Shown: positions 25,650 through 34,802, numbered from the stretch's first letter. The stretch: DNA of 64,000 bases from Ramlibacter cellulosilyticus (GCF_014297465.1 NZ_JACORT010000016.1:36642-100641); one strand, 5' to 3'. Numbers and translations are program-made. Notes: generated from the letters alone by a model not told the origin.

Positions 25650-27125
25650 TCAGGGCGCCGGCGCGTTCAGGTTGCGCAGGAGCTGGTGGTAGAAGCGGAC
25701 GAGCTCGCCGAGGTTGGCCACGGAGATGCGCTCGTTGGTGCCGTGCAGCCGGGGCAGGTCGGAAGGCCGCGCGCGCACCGGGGAAAAGCGGTAGATGCTG
25801 TCCGCGATGGGGACGAAATGCTGCGAATCGGACCCGGCCACGTACAGTGCCGGCGCGACGATGGTGCCGGGGAAGACCGAACGCAACGTCCGCTCCATCA
25901 CGCGGTAGGAGGCGGCCTCGGTGGAACTCACCGGGGTGGGCTCCTTGCTGCCGCCGACGGGGTTCACCTCGATGCCCGCCCCGGCCTTGTCGCGCACGTG
26001 CTGCAGCACCGAGGAGACGCTGTCGCCCGGCAGGATGCGGAAGTCGATGATCGCCTCGGCCTGCCCGGGGATCACGTTGTGCTTGTTGCCCGCGTTCACG
26101 ATGGTGAGCGCCGTGGTCGTGCGCAGCATCGCGTTGGTGCTCGGGGCCTTGGCGAGCTGCTTCTCCACCAGCGGGCCGAACAGCCACAGGTTGGCCAGCG
26201 CCACGCGCTGGAAACCCTGCATCTCGGGCGCGAGCGTCGCGAACAGGTCGCGCGCCACGCCCTTCAGCCGCGGCGGGAACTGCTGCTCGTCCAGCCGCTG
26301 CAGCGCCGCGCCGATCTGCGCGATGGCGGTGGTGCCGGGCGGCGGCGGCATCGAGGCATGGCCCGGCTGCGCCACGGCCTTCAACTGCACGGTGACATAG
26401 CCCTTCTCGGCCACGCCGATCAGCGCGGCGGGCGCCGCGACGCCGGCGACCACGCCTTCGGTGAGCACCAGGCCTTCATCGATCACGAAGTCCAGGCGCA
26501 CGCCGCGCTCCTGCAGCAGCTTCGCGATGGGCGCGGCCCCGCGCAGGCCGGCGACTTCCTCGTCGGCGCCGGACACGATGTAGACGGTCTGGCGCGGCTG
26601 GAAGCCCGAGGCCAGCAGCATTTCCACGGCTTCGAGCTGCGCGACGAGGTTGCCCTTGTCGTCCCAGGCACCGCGACCCCACACGTACCCGCCCTTCACC
26701 ACGCCCGCGAAGGGCGGCTCCTCCCACTGGCCCTCGGTGCCGGCAGCGATGGGGGCCACGTCGTGGTGCGCCATCAGCGCGATCGGCTTCGCCGCCGGGT
26801 CGCTGCCCTGCCAGGTGTACAGGAGGCTCAGGCCGCCGACGAACTCGCGCTTCAGCCGCGCGTGCACCAGCGGAAAGCGCTGCTCGAGGGCCGCGTGCAG
26901 CTTGCGGAACTCCGCCGTGTTGAGCGCCGGGTCCTGGTCGCTGCTGACCGTCTGGAACCGGATCAGCGTCGCGAGCTTGTCGGCGACGGCGGCGTTGTCG
27001 ATCGCCAGCGGCGGCGCGGGCGCCACGTCGACCTGGCGCGAACCCTGCCGCCACGTGTTGACGCCCACCGCTGCCACGAGCAGCAGCAGCACGGCGAACA
27101 CCAGCAGCAGGACACGCTTGGCCAT
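25650..27125 (-). CDS. Membrane-anchored M20 peptidase (CPS1/PM20D1-like)
   Basis: 491 residues. A membrane anchor is at 5-22, and the rest would lie in the periplasm. Metal ligands are visible: the His of LMAHHDV, the Asp of GAWDDKGN, the paired Glu of SGADEEVAG, a later Asp in AGSDSQHF and the His of LHGTNERIS. The long dimerisation insertion and overall length match yeast CPS1 and animal PM20D1 rather than DapE. The family cleaves peptides or N-acyl amino acids. It lies ten bases after the hydratase/dehydrogenase gene within a beta-oxidation operon, which makes an N-acyl substrate attractive, but that is inference. Confidence 0.88.
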   Translation of the reverse strand: MAKRVLLLVFAVLLLLVAAVGVNTWRQGSRQVDVAPAPPLAIDNAAVADKLATLIRFQTVSSDQDPALNTAEFRKLHAALEQRFPLVHARLKREFVGGLSLLYTWQGSDPAAKPIALMAHHDVAPIAAGTEGQWEEPPFAGVVKGGYVWGRGAWDDKGNLVAQLEAVEMLLASGFQPRQTVYIVSGADEEVAGLRGAAPIAKLLQERGVRLDFVIDEGLVLTEGVVAGVAAPAALIGVAEKGYVTVQLKAVAQPGHASMPPPPGTTAIAQIGAALQRLDEQQFPPRLKGVARDLFATLAPEMQGFQRVALANLWLFGPLVEKQLAKAPSTNAMLRTTTALTIVNAGNKHNVIPGQAEAIIDFRILPGDSVSSVLQHVRDKAGAGIEVNPVGGSKEPTPVSSTEAASYRVMERTLRSVFPGTIVAPALYVAGSDSQHFVPIADSIYRFSPVRARPSDLPRLHGTNERISVANLGELVRFYHQLLRNLNAPAP

Positions 27126-27135
27126 GCGGGCCGCC

Positions 27136-29238
27136 TCAGCCGTTGAAGCCCTTGCCTTCCTGCGCCAGCTTCAGCAGCAGGGGGGCGGGTTCCCAGAACT
27201 TCGCGTCGTCGCGCGGGTTCTGCTGGAACCGCTTCATGGCGTGCACCACGTTGAACAGGCCGACCTGGTCCGCGTACAGCATCGGGCCACCGCGGTGGAT
27301 CGGGAAGCCGTAGCCCGTGATGTAGACCATGTCCACGTCGCTCGCGCGGGCCGCAATGCCCTCTTCCACGATGCGCGCGCCTTCGTTGACCAGCGCGAAC
27401 ACGAGGCGCTGCACGATCTCCTCGTCGGAGATCTTGCGCGGCTCGATGCCCAGCGACTTGCGGTGTTCGACGATCATGTCCTCCACCAGCTTCGACGGGA
27501 TCGCGTCGCGCTTGCCCGCTTGGTAGTCGTACCAGCCGGCACCCGTCTTCTGGCCGAAGCGGCCCAGCTCGCACAGCTTGTCGGCAGTGCGCGAGTACAG
27601 CATGTTGGGACGCTCCTGCGCGCGGCGCTTGCGGATCGCCCAGCCGATGTCGTTGCCGGCCAGGTCGCCCATGCGGAAGGGGCCCATCGCGAAGCCGAAC
27701 TTCTCGATGGCCTTGTCCACCTGCTGCGGCGTCGCGCCCTCGTCCAGCAGGAAGCCGGCCTGGCGGCTGTACTGCTCGATCATGCGGTTGCCGATGAAGC
27801 CGTCGGTGACGCCGGAGACGACCGCCGTCTTCTTGATCTTCTTGGCCAGCGACATCACGGTCGCGAGCACGTCCTTGGCCGTCTTGTCGCCGCGCACCAC
27901 TTCCAGCAGCTTCATCACGTTGGCGGGGCTGAAGAAGTGCAGGCCGACGACGTCCTCGGGCCGCTTGGTGAAGGAGGCGATCTTGTTCAGGTCCAGCGTG
28001 GAGGTGTTGGATGCGAGGATCGCGCCCTTCTTCATCACCTCGTCGAGCTTTTCGAAGACCTTCTGCTTGACGCCCATCTCCTCGAACACCGCTTCGATCA
28101 CGAGGTCGGCGTCCTTGATCTCGTCGTAGGAAAGCGAGGTCTTGAGGAGCGACATGCGCTGCTCGTACTTGTCCTGCTTCAGCTTGCCCTTCTTGACCTG
28201 GGCCTCGTAGTTCTTGCGGATCGTGGCGATGCCGCGGTCCAGGGCTTCCTGCTTCATCTCGAGGATGGTCACCGGGATGCCGGCGTTCAGGAAGTTCATG
28301 GAGATGCCGCCGCCCATGGTGCCGGCGCCGATCACGGCCACGGACTTGATGTCGCGCTGCTTCGTGTCTTCCGGCACGTCGGCGATCTTGGACGCGGCAC
28401 GCTCCGCCATGAACAGGTGGCGCAACGCGCGCGATTCGGGCGTGAACATCAGCGCGGTGAAGATCTCGCGCTCGTAGGTCATGCCCTCGTCGAACTTCTT
28501 CTTCGTCGAGGCTTCCACCGCGTCCACGCACTTGGCCGGCGCGGGGAAGTTCTTGGCCATGCCCTTGACCATGTTGCGGGCGAACTGGAAGTACGCGTCG
28601 CCCATCGGGTGCTTCGAAGGCAGGTTGCGCACCAGCGGCAGCGGACGGGTGTCGGCGACCGAGCGGGCGAAGGCGATCGCCTCCTCCATCAGCGACTCCG
28701 GCGAGCCCGCCATCTTGTCGAACAGCTTCTGGCCGGGCAGCTGGGCGAGCATCTCGCTCTTGACCGGCTCGCCGCTCACGATCATGTTCAGGGCCGGCTC
28801 GACGCCCAGCACGCGCGGGAGGCGCATGGTGCCGCCGGCGCCGGGGATGAGGCCCAGCTTCACTTCGGGCAGCGCGATGTTGGCGCCGGGCGCCGCGATG
28901 CGGTAGTGGCAGCCCAGGGACAGCTCCAGTCCGCCGCCCATGGCGACGGAGTGGATCGCCGCCACGATGGGCTTGGACGAGTTCTCGCAGGTCAGGATCA
29001 CGGACAGCAGGTTCGGGTCCTGCGTGGCCTTCATCGAGCCGAATTCCTTGATGTCGGCGCCGCCCGAGAACGCCTTGCCGGCGCCCGTGAGCACGATGGC
29101 CTTCACGGCCGGGTCCGCGTTCGCCTGGTCGATGCCCTGCGTGATGGCGACCCGGGTGGCGTAACCCAGCCCGTTGACGGGCGGGTTGTTCATCGTGATC
29201 ACGGCGACGTCGCCGTGCACCTTGTATTCAGCCGTCAT
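27136..29238 (-). CDS. Fused enoyl-CoA hydratase / 3-hydroxyacyl-CoA dehydrogenase
   Basis: 700 residues from MTAEYKVHGD; the frame is open upstream but an operator-like palindrome there argues for this start. Residues 1-280 are a crotonase domain (GAGKAFSGGADIKEF; oxyanion loop and AMGGGLELSLGCHYRI). From about 300, VAVIGAGTMGGGISM is the NAD-binding motif, and GLHFFSPANVMKLLEVV with the following His-Glu region is the dehydrogenase. It performs the second and third steps of beta-oxidation, like FadJ or the peroxisomal bifunctional enzyme. It is the first gene of the beta-oxidation run. Confidence 0.95.
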   Translation of the reverse strand: MTAEYKVHGDVAVITMNNPPVNGLGYATRVAITQGIDQANADPAVKAIVLTGAGKAFSGGADIKEFGSMKATQDPNLLSVILTCENSSKPIVAAIHSVAMGGGLELSLGCHYRIAAPGANIALPEVKLGLIPGAGGTMRLPRVLGVEPALNMIVSGEPVKSEMLAQLPGQKLFDKMAGSPESLMEEAIAFARSVADTRPLPLVRNLPSKHPMGDAYFQFARNMVKGMAKNFPAPAKCVDAVEASTKKKFDEGMTYEREIFTALMFTPESRALRHLFMAERAASKIADVPEDTKQRDIKSVAVIGAGTMGGGISMNFLNAGIPVTILEMKQEALDRGIATIRKNYEAQVKKGKLKQDKYEQRMSLLKTSLSYDEIKDADLVIEAVFEEMGVKQKVFEKLDEVMKKGAILASNTSTLDLNKIASFTKRPEDVVGLHFFSPANVMKLLEVVRGDKTAKDVLATVMSLAKKIKKTAVVSGVTDGFIGNRMIEQYSRQAGFLLDEGATPQQVDKAIEKFGFAMGPFRMGDLAGNDIGWAIRKRRAQERPNMLYSRTADKLCELGRFGQKTGAGWYDYQAGKRDAIPSKLVEDMIVEHRKSLGIEPRKISDEEIVQRLVFALVNEGARIVEEGIAARASDVDMVYITGYGFPIHRGGPMLYADQVGLFNVVHAMKRFQQNPRDDAKFWEPAPLLLKLAQEGKGFNG

Positions 29239-29274
29239 GCGGAAATCTCCAGTGGGTGGTGTCGGGGGAGAAAA

Positions 29275-29286
29275 GAACGGTCGTTC
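29275..29286. promoter_or_regulatory. Palindromic operator-like site GAACGGTCGTTC
   Basis: A near-perfect 12-base palindrome, 37 bases before the ATG of the hydratase/dehydrogenase gene. Flanking AAAA and CTTTT extend the dyad. Its size and symmetry are typical of TetR-family operators, and fatty-acid genes of betaproteobacteria are often under such repressors. The regulator is not in the window. Confidence 0.45.
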
Positions 29287-29403
29287 GCTTTTGGCGATTC
29301 TAGAGGGGGAAGAGCCTTCCACCCGCGCCTCATGTCACAGGTGGGACAAAACTGGGCAGAGGTCTATCACAAGCGAGCGCGCAACTCCAGCGCGGCGGTA
29401 AGC

Positions 29404-29522
29404 GGTGGGGTTCGCTGCGCTCACCTTCCGGCGCTGCCGCGCCGCCACCCTACGACGGGCAGCGTGCCGCTGGTAGGGTGGCGCGGCGAAGCCGCGGAAG
29501 GTGAGCGCAGCGAACCCCACCG
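29404..29522. repeat. Long inverted repeat (family B)
   Basis: Outer arms of 26 bases match perfectly (GGTGGGGTTCGCTGCGCTCA... against ...TGAGCGCAGCGAACCCCACC), and the inner parts, containing GCCACCCTA and TAGGGTGGC, match with a few differences. The loop is about 18 bases. The hairpin lies between the end of livF and the start of the next operon, both leftward, and is a plausible transcription barrier. Confidence 0.88.
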
Positions 29523-29529
29523 ATGGACC

Positions 29530-30225
29530 TCAGACCTCCAGCCACTCCTTGCGGATGTACGCATCCGCCCACAGCGTGTCCGGCGTGCCGTGGAACACGA
29601 TGCTGCCGTGCCCCATCACCAGCGCCCGGTCCGAGATCGCCATGGCGATGGTGAGCTTCTGCTCGATCAGCAGCACCGAGACGCCGCGCGACTTGAGCTT
29701 CTTCAGGTACTCGCCCACGAGTTCCACGATCTTGGGCGCGAGGCCCTCGGTGGGCTCGTCGATGATGATCAGGTCCGGGTCGCCCATGAGCGTGCGGCAC
29801 AGGGTCAGCATCTGCTGTTCGCCGCCGGAGAGCACGCCCGCTTCGGTGTGCTGCCGCTCCTTCAGCCGCGGGAACATGCCGTACATGTCGTCGAAGCCCC
29901 AGCGGCCCTTCTGCTTCGCGCTCTTCTGGCCGAGCATCAGGTTCTGGTGCACGGTGAGCTTGGGGAAGATGTCCCGGTTCTCCGGCACGTAGCCCAGGCC
30001 GAGGTGCGCGATCTCGTAGGGCTTGCGGCCCTGGATTTCCTGGCCCTTCCAGTGCACGCTGCCGGTGCTCTCCACCATGCCCATGATGGCCTTGGCGGTC
30101 GTGGAGCGGCCGGAGCCGTTGCGTCCGAGCAGCGCCACGATCTCGCCAGCGCGGACGTCGAACTCCACGCCGTGCAGGACGTGGCTCTTGCCGTAGAAGG
30201 CGTGCAGGTTGGCGACTTGCAGCAT
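29530..30225 (-). CDS. livF: Branched-chain-type ABC transporter ATPase LivF
   Basis: 231 residues; the ATG shares one base with the livG stop (TGATG). The Walker A motif reads GRNGSGRST, so Arg replaces the usual Lys. The signature LSGGEQQ, Walker B LIIIDEPTEGLAP and the switch region (LIEQK, Gln in place of His as is normal for LivF) are present. It powers import with LivG. The Arg substitution would normally weaken ATP hydrolysis; it may be a lineage trait, because the partner LivG keeps an intact motif. Confidence 0.93.
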   Translation of the reverse strand: MLQVANLHAFYGKSHVLHGVEFDVRAGEIVALLGRNGSGRSTTAKAIMGMVESTGSVHWKGQEIQGRKPYEIAHLGLGYVPENRDIFPKLTVHQNLMLGQKSAKQKGRWGFDDMYGMFPRLKERQHTEAGVLSGGEQQMLTLCRTLMGDPDLIIIDEPTEGLAPKIVELVGEYLKKLKSRGVSVLLIEQKLTIAMAISDRALVMGHGSIVFHGTPDTLWADAYIRKEWLEV

Positions 30226-31004
30226 CAGTGGCCTCCTTCCTGCTGCGCGGCGACGACCGAGCCGAGATAGGCTTCCTGCACCTTCTGGTTGGCGCGGACC
30301 CGCTCGGGCGTGTCGAAGGCGATGATCTCGCCGTACACCACCACCGCGATCTTGTCGGCGAGGCCGAACACCACGCCCATGTCGTGCTCGACCGTCAGCA
30401 GGGTCTTGCCCACGGTCACTTCCTTGATCAGGTCGATGAAGCGCCGGGTCTCCTCGCGGCTCATGCCCGCCGTGGGCTCGTCCAGCAGGATCACGCTGGC
30501 GCCGCCGGCGATCGTGATGCCGACTTCCAGCGCGCGCTGCTCCGCGTAGGTGAGGTTGCCGGCCAGCACGTCGCGCTTCTTGTGCAGGCGGATGCGCTCC
30601 ATGAGCTGCTCGGCGCGCTCGTTCGCGTCGTGCAGGTCGGCCAGGAAGCGCAGGAAGGTGTACTTGTAGCCCAGGCTCCACAGCACGCCGCAGCGCAGGT
30701 TCTCGAACACCGACAGCTTGGGGAAGATGTTGGTGATCTGGAAGCTGCGCGACAGGCCGAGCCGGTTGATCTCGAAGGGCTTCTTGCCGTCGATGCGCTG
30801 TCCGTGCAGCAGCACCTGCCCGCTCGTGGGCGCGAAGCGGCCGCTGACCAGGTTGAACAGCGTCGACTTGCCGGCGCCGTTCGGGCCGATGACCGCCACC
30901 CGTTCGCCGGCGGCGACCTGCAGGTTGCAGCCGCGGATGATCTCCGTGCGGCCGAAGCTCTTGCGCACGTCCTTCAGTTCCAGCGCGGGCGTGGTGCCGG
31001 TCAC
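30225..31004 (-). CDS. livG: Branched-chain-type ABC transporter ATPase LivG
   Basis: 259 residues; the GTG overlaps the livM stop (GTGA, 31001-31004). Walker A GPNGAGKST is intact. LTYAEQRALEVG replaces the LSGGQ signature in the usual LivG manner, Walker B ends LLDEPTAGMS, and the switch is TVEHDMGVVF. It pairs with LivF to drive uptake through LivH and LivM. Confidence 0.94.
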   Translation of the reverse strand: MTGTTPALELKDVRKSFGRTEIIRGCNLQVAAGERVAVIGPNGAGKSTLFNLVSGRFAPTSGQVLLHGQRIDGKKPFEINRLGLSRSFQITNIFPKLSVFENLRCGVLWSLGYKYTFLRFLADLHDANERAEQLMERIRLHKKRDVLAGNLTYAEQRALEVGITIAGGASVILLDEPTAGMSREETRRFIDLIKEVTVGKTLLTVEHDMGVVFGLADKIAVVVYGEIIAFDTPERVRANQKVQEAYLGSVVAAQQEGGH

Positions 31005-32410
31005 AGCGTCTCCCTCCGCTTGATTTCCTTCTCGATGAATTCCTGGATGTCGCCCCACTGCCGCAGGAACTGGCGGCGCGAAGCCTCGAACAGGCCCAGG
31101 CCCGTCAGCAGCACGAAGCCGGCGCCGAACCAGCTGTTCACGCCATGGGCGTCCAGCGGGATGCCCAGGAAATGCAGCTTCGGCCCGAGGGCGGAATTGA
31201 GCTTCAGGTGGTAGACCATCTCGATCATGGCGCCAGCGCCCACGAGCGCGACGAGCGCGGTGACGGCCAGCGCCAGGTAACTCACCCAGACCTCCTTCAG
31301 CCGCCCGAAGGACGCGACGCGCAGGTTCATCATGATCAGGCTCGCGATGCCGCCGGGGGCGTACATCACCATGAACAGGAACACGAGCCCGAGGTACAGC
31401 AGCCAGGCCTTGGTGAATTCGGACAGCAGCACGAACGCGAGCACCATGAGCACGCCGCCGATGATCGGGCCGAAGAAGAAGGTGGCGCCGCCGAGGAACG
31501 TGAACAGCAGGTAGGCGCCCGAGCGCGGAGCGCTCACCACTTCCGAAGTGACGATCTCGAAGTTCAGCGCCGCCAGCCCGCCGGAGATGCCGGCGAAGAA
31601 GGCGGAGAGGATGAACACGATGTAGCGCACCTTCTGGGTGTCGTAGCCGATGAACTCCACCCGCTCCGGGTTGTCGCGCACGGCGTTGATGATGCGGCCG
31701 AGCGGCGTGCGCGTGAAGGCGAACATCGCGGCGGTGCAGACGAACGTGTAGACCGCGATGAGGTAGTAGAGCTGGACCTGCGGGCCGAAGGTGATGCCCA
31801 GCGGCTTCGGGCCCGTGACCCGGTTGCCGGAGATGCCGCCCTCGCCGCCGAAGAACTCCGGGAACATGAGGGCCGAGGCCCACACGAGCTCGCCGATGCC
31901 CAGCGTGATCATCGCGAAAGGCGTGGCCGCCTTCTTCGTCGTGACGTACCCGAAGGCCACCGCGAACAGCGCGGACGCGGCGCCGCCCACCAGCGGGATG
32001 AGGCTGACGGGCACCGCCCAGGCCCCCTTGGAGACGAGGTTCAGCGTATGGATCGCGAGGAAGGCGCCCATGCCGGAATACACCGCATGGCCGAAACTGA
32101 GCATGCCGCCCTGGCCGAGCAGCATGTTGTACGAGAGGCAGACGATGATCGCGATCCCCATCTGGCTCAGCATCGTGTGCGCCAGGCTGGTGGTGAAGAC
32201 GAGGGGCGCCACGAGCAGCAGCAGCGCGAAGGCGCCCCACACCACCCAGCGCCCGACGTTGTAGGGCCGGAACTCGTAGAAGTCCCTGCGCGAGCCGCCT
32301 CGCGCGGGCACGCGCGACGGCACGGCGGCCGGCAGGTCCATGGGCACGCCCGCGCGGCGGTTCTCGCGTTCGGCTTCCGAGCCGGGCTCGATGTTCGACA
32401 GGGTGCTCAC
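31001..32410 (-). CDS. livM: Branched-chain-type ABC transporter permease LivM
   Basis: 469 residues. The GTG start is six bases past a GGGAGGG ribosome site and directly follows the livH stop. About ten membrane spans, with MLLGQGGMLSFGHAVYSGMGA and the EAA-like loop TPLGRIINAVRDNPER typical of LivM. It is longer than E. coli LivM: a polar N-terminus of about 50 residues and a C-terminal extension with an extra pair of spans and a basic tail (IQEFIEKEIKRRETL). It forms the inner-membrane channel with LivH. Confidence 0.93.
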   Translation of the reverse strand: MSTLSNIEPGSEAERENRRAGVPMDLPAAVPSRVPARGGSRRDFYEFRPYNVGRWVVWGAFALLLLVAPLVFTTSLAHTMLSQMGIAIIVCLSYNMLLGQGGMLSFGHAVYSGMGAFLAIHTLNLVSKGAWAVPVSLIPLVGGAASALFAVAFGYVTTKKAATPFAMITLGIGELVWASALMFPEFFGGEGGISGNRVTGPKPLGITFGPQVQLYYLIAVYTFVCTAAMFAFTRTPLGRIINAVRDNPERVEFIGYDTQKVRYIVFILSAFFAGISGGLAALNFEIVTSEVVSAPRSGAYLLFTFLGGATFFFGPIIGGVLMVLAFVLLSEFTKAWLLYLGLVFLFMVMYAPGGIASLIMMNLRVASFGRLKEVWVSYLALAVTALVALVGAGAMIEMVYHLKLNSALGPKLHFLGIPLDAHGVNSWFGAGFVLLTGLGLFEASRRQFLRQWGDIQEFIEKEIKRRETL

Positions 32411-32411
32411 G

Positions 32412-33359
32412 TCAGCCCTCCCGCGTGCCCAGAAGACCCTTGGGCCGGAAGATCAGGATCAGCACCAGGAACACGTAGGGCAGGATCGGCGCGATCTGGC
32501 TGATCTTCAGCTTCCACAGCGTGTAGCCCGGGCTCTCCGGCGTGACGGCCATCCCGAGGGACTGGAAGGCGCCCATGAGAGAGGCGTCCACGCCGACGGC
32601 GAAGGTCTGGATGACGCCGATCAGCAGCGAAGCGACGAAGGCGCCAGCGAGCGAGCCCATGCCGCCCACCACCACGACCACGAAGATCACCGATCCCACC
32701 GTGGCGGCCATGCCGGGCTCCGTGACGAAGGCATTCCCCCCGATCACGCCCGCCAGCGCCGCCAGCGCGCAGCCGCCGCCGAAGACCAGCATGAACACGC
32801 GCGGCACGTTGTGGCCCAGCGCCTCCACCGTCTCGGGATGCGTCAGCGCGGCCTGGATCACCAGCCCGATGCGCGTGCGCGTGAGCAGCAGCCAGATGGC
32901 CACCAGCATCAGCAGCGCCACCAGCATCATGAAGGCGCGATACATCGGGAACTGCGTGCCGTAGATCGTGAAGAGCGGGCCATCGAGCACGTCCGGCACG
33001 CGGTAGTCCACCGAGCTCGTGCCCCACACGAGCTGCACCATCTCCAGGATGATGAAGGACAGCCCGAAGGTGATCAGCAGCTCGGGCACGTGCCCGAACT
33101 TGTGCACCCGGCGCAGCGCGTACTTCTCGAACAAGGCGCCGATGAGCGCCACCAGCAGCGGCGCGATCACCAGGGCGGGGAAGAAGCCCACCAGCTGCGC
33201 CACCGTGTACGCGAAATAGGCGCCGAGCATGTAGAAGCTCGCGTGCGCGAAGTTGAGGACGCCCATCATGCTGAAGATCAGCGTGAGCCCGGAGCTGAGC
33301 ATGAACAGCAGCAGCCCGTAGCTGATGCCGTTCAGCAGCGAGATGGTGAAGAACTCCAT
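32412..33359 (-). CDS. livH: Branched-chain-type ABC transporter permease LivH
   Basis: 315 residues from MEFFTISLLNGISYG, the standard LivH start. About eight membrane spans; MMGVLNFAHASFYMLGAYF and the conserved EALGHNVPRVFMLVFG loop are present. It is separated from the upstream receptor gene by a terminator-like hairpin and lies one base before livM. Confidence 0.94.
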   Translation of the reverse strand: MEFFTISLLNGISYGLLLFMLSSGLTLIFSMMGVLNFAHASFYMLGAYFAYTVAQLVGFFPALVIAPLLVALIGALFEKYALRRVHKFGHVPELLITFGLSFIILEMVQLVWGTSSVDYRVPDVLDGPLFTIYGTQFPMYRAFMMLVALLMLVAIWLLLTRTRIGLVIQAALTHPETVEALGHNVPRVFMLVFGGGCALAALAGVIGGNAFVTEPGMAATVGSVIFVVVVVGGMGSLAGAFVASLLIGVIQTFAVGVDASLMGAFQSLGMAVTPESPGYTLWKLKISQIAPILPYVFLVLILIFRPKGLLGTREG

Positions 33360-33414
33360 TCGCGTCGTTTCTGTTCTCTTGGTGAGCCTGCCGCATTCTG
33401 CCGGAGCGGCACGC

Positions 33415-33447
33415 AAAAAAAAGCCGGGGACGCTGACGGCCCCGGCT
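33415..33447 (-). terminator. Rho-independent terminator-like hairpin after the receptor gene
   Basis: Read on the minus strand: AGCCGGGG, a ten-base loop, CCCCGGCT, then a run of eight T residues. It lies 18 bases past the receptor stop and 56 before livH. It would end most receptor transcripts and let a fraction continue into livHMGF, giving more receptor than transporter. Confidence 0.85.
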
Positions 33448-33464
33448 GCTCGCGTCGCGCGGCC

Positions 33465-34697
33465 TCAGCCCGCCGGCCGCTTCATCTGGCAGCTGGTGGG
33501 CGTGCTGGAGACGTACGGATCCATCTGCTTGATCGGAACGAAGGTGTAGCCCGTGTTCTCCACGCTGTACTCGCCCTTCTTCGCCTTCTGCCACTTCGTG
33601 ATGAACATCGACTGCTGCAGCTGGTGGTCGGCCGCGCGCATGGTCACGTCGCCGGCGAAGCTCTTGACCGTGAGCCCTTCCATGGCGCGCGCCACGGCTA
33701 CCGGGTTGGTGCTCTTCGCCCTGGCCATCGCGGCCCCCAGCAGGTTGATGCCGTTGTAGGTGGCATAGGTGTAGTAGTCGTCGTTGAACTTCTTGTGGAA
33801 CTCGGCGCCCATCTGGCCCAGCTCGCCGGTGTGGTTGGCGTGCCCGTACGCCACCACGTACACCTCGCTGTCGCCGCCGCCCGCGAGCGCGGTGGGAGTG
33901 CCGGTCACGCCGGCGTAGTAGGTGTACATCGGGATCTTCAGGCCCGCGTCGTTCATCGCCTTCACCAGCAGCGTGAGGTCCTGGCCCCAGTTGCCGGTGA
34001 GCACGCTGTCGGCGCCCGACTGCTTGATCTTCGCGACGTACGGCGCGAAGTCCTTGACCTGGCCGATCGGGTGCAGGTCCTCGCCGACGATCTGCACGTC
34101 GGGGCGCTTGCGCTTGATGGCGTCCTTGAAGTACTTCGCGACCTGCTGGCCGTGCGAGTAGTTCTGGCCGATCACGTAGACCTTCTTGACGCTCGGCTGG
34201 TCCTTCATGAACGAGGTCAGCGCCTCCATCTTCATGGAGGTGTCGGCGTCCAGGCGGAAATGCCAGTAGTCGCACTTCTCGTTGGTCATCGCGGGGTCGA
34301 CGGCCGCGTAGTTCAGGTAGACCACCTCCTTGCCCGGATTCCGCTCGTTGTACTTGGAGACGGCGTCCAGCAGCGCGAGCCCCGCGCCCGAGCCGTTGCC
34401 CTGCGTGATGTAGCGGAAGCCCTGGTCGATGGCCGCCTTGAGCGTGTTGAGGCTCTCCTGCGGGGATCCCTTGTTGTCGAAGCCGACCACCTCGAACTTC
34501 ACGCCGGCGGGGTTGCGGCCCGACAGCTTCTCGGCGGCGAACTGCCAGCTTTTCAGCTGGTTCTGGCCGACGTTGGCGAACGGGCCCGACAGCGGGTCCA
34601 TGAACGCGATGCGGACCGTCTCGCCCTTCTGCGCGAAGGCGCCGCCGGCGGCTGCCAGCACCGCACCCGCGACGACGATCTTGAGCGTGAACTTCAT
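33465..34697 (-). CDS. livJ: Periplasmic substrate-binding protein of the Liv-type ABC transporter
   Basis: 410 residues with a signal peptide (about 1-22, cut after AFA). RIAFMDPLSGPFANVGQNQLK is the start of the Peripla_BP_6 fold. The ligand could be a branched-chain amino acid, an aromatic or aliphatic acid or an amide; the family is broad. Its gene precedes livHMGF and follows an acyl-CoA ligase gene, which favours an organic acid. Ribosome site AGGAGA lies before the ATG. Confidence 0.9.
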   Translation of the reverse strand: MKFTLKIVVAGAVLAAAGGAFAQKGETVRIAFMDPLSGPFANVGQNQLKSWQFAAEKLSGRNPAGVKFEVVGFDNKGSPQESLNTLKAAIDQGFRYITQGNGSGAGLALLDAVSKYNERNPGKEVVYLNYAAVDPAMTNEKCDYWHFRLDADTSMKMEALTSFMKDQPSVKKVYVIGQNYSHGQQVAKYFKDAIKRKRPDVQIVGEDLHPIGQVKDFAPYVAKIKQSGADSVLTGNWGQDLTLLVKAMNDAGLKIPMYTYYAGVTGTPTALAGGGDSEVYVVAYGHANHTGELGQMGAEFHKKFNDDYYTYATYNGINLLGAAMARAKSTNPVAVARAMEGLTVKSFAGDVTMRAADHQLQQSMFITKWQKAKKGEYSVENTGYTFVPIKQMDPYVSSTPTSCQMKRPAG

Positions 34698-34802
34698 TGC
34701 CTGTCTCCTGTGGTGTGCAACGACAGCGCGCAGGGTACAAGTAATGGTGCAGCGCAGCGCTCAGGGATTGCCCCTAAGCTGCCGCACATGTGACACGGGA
34801 AC

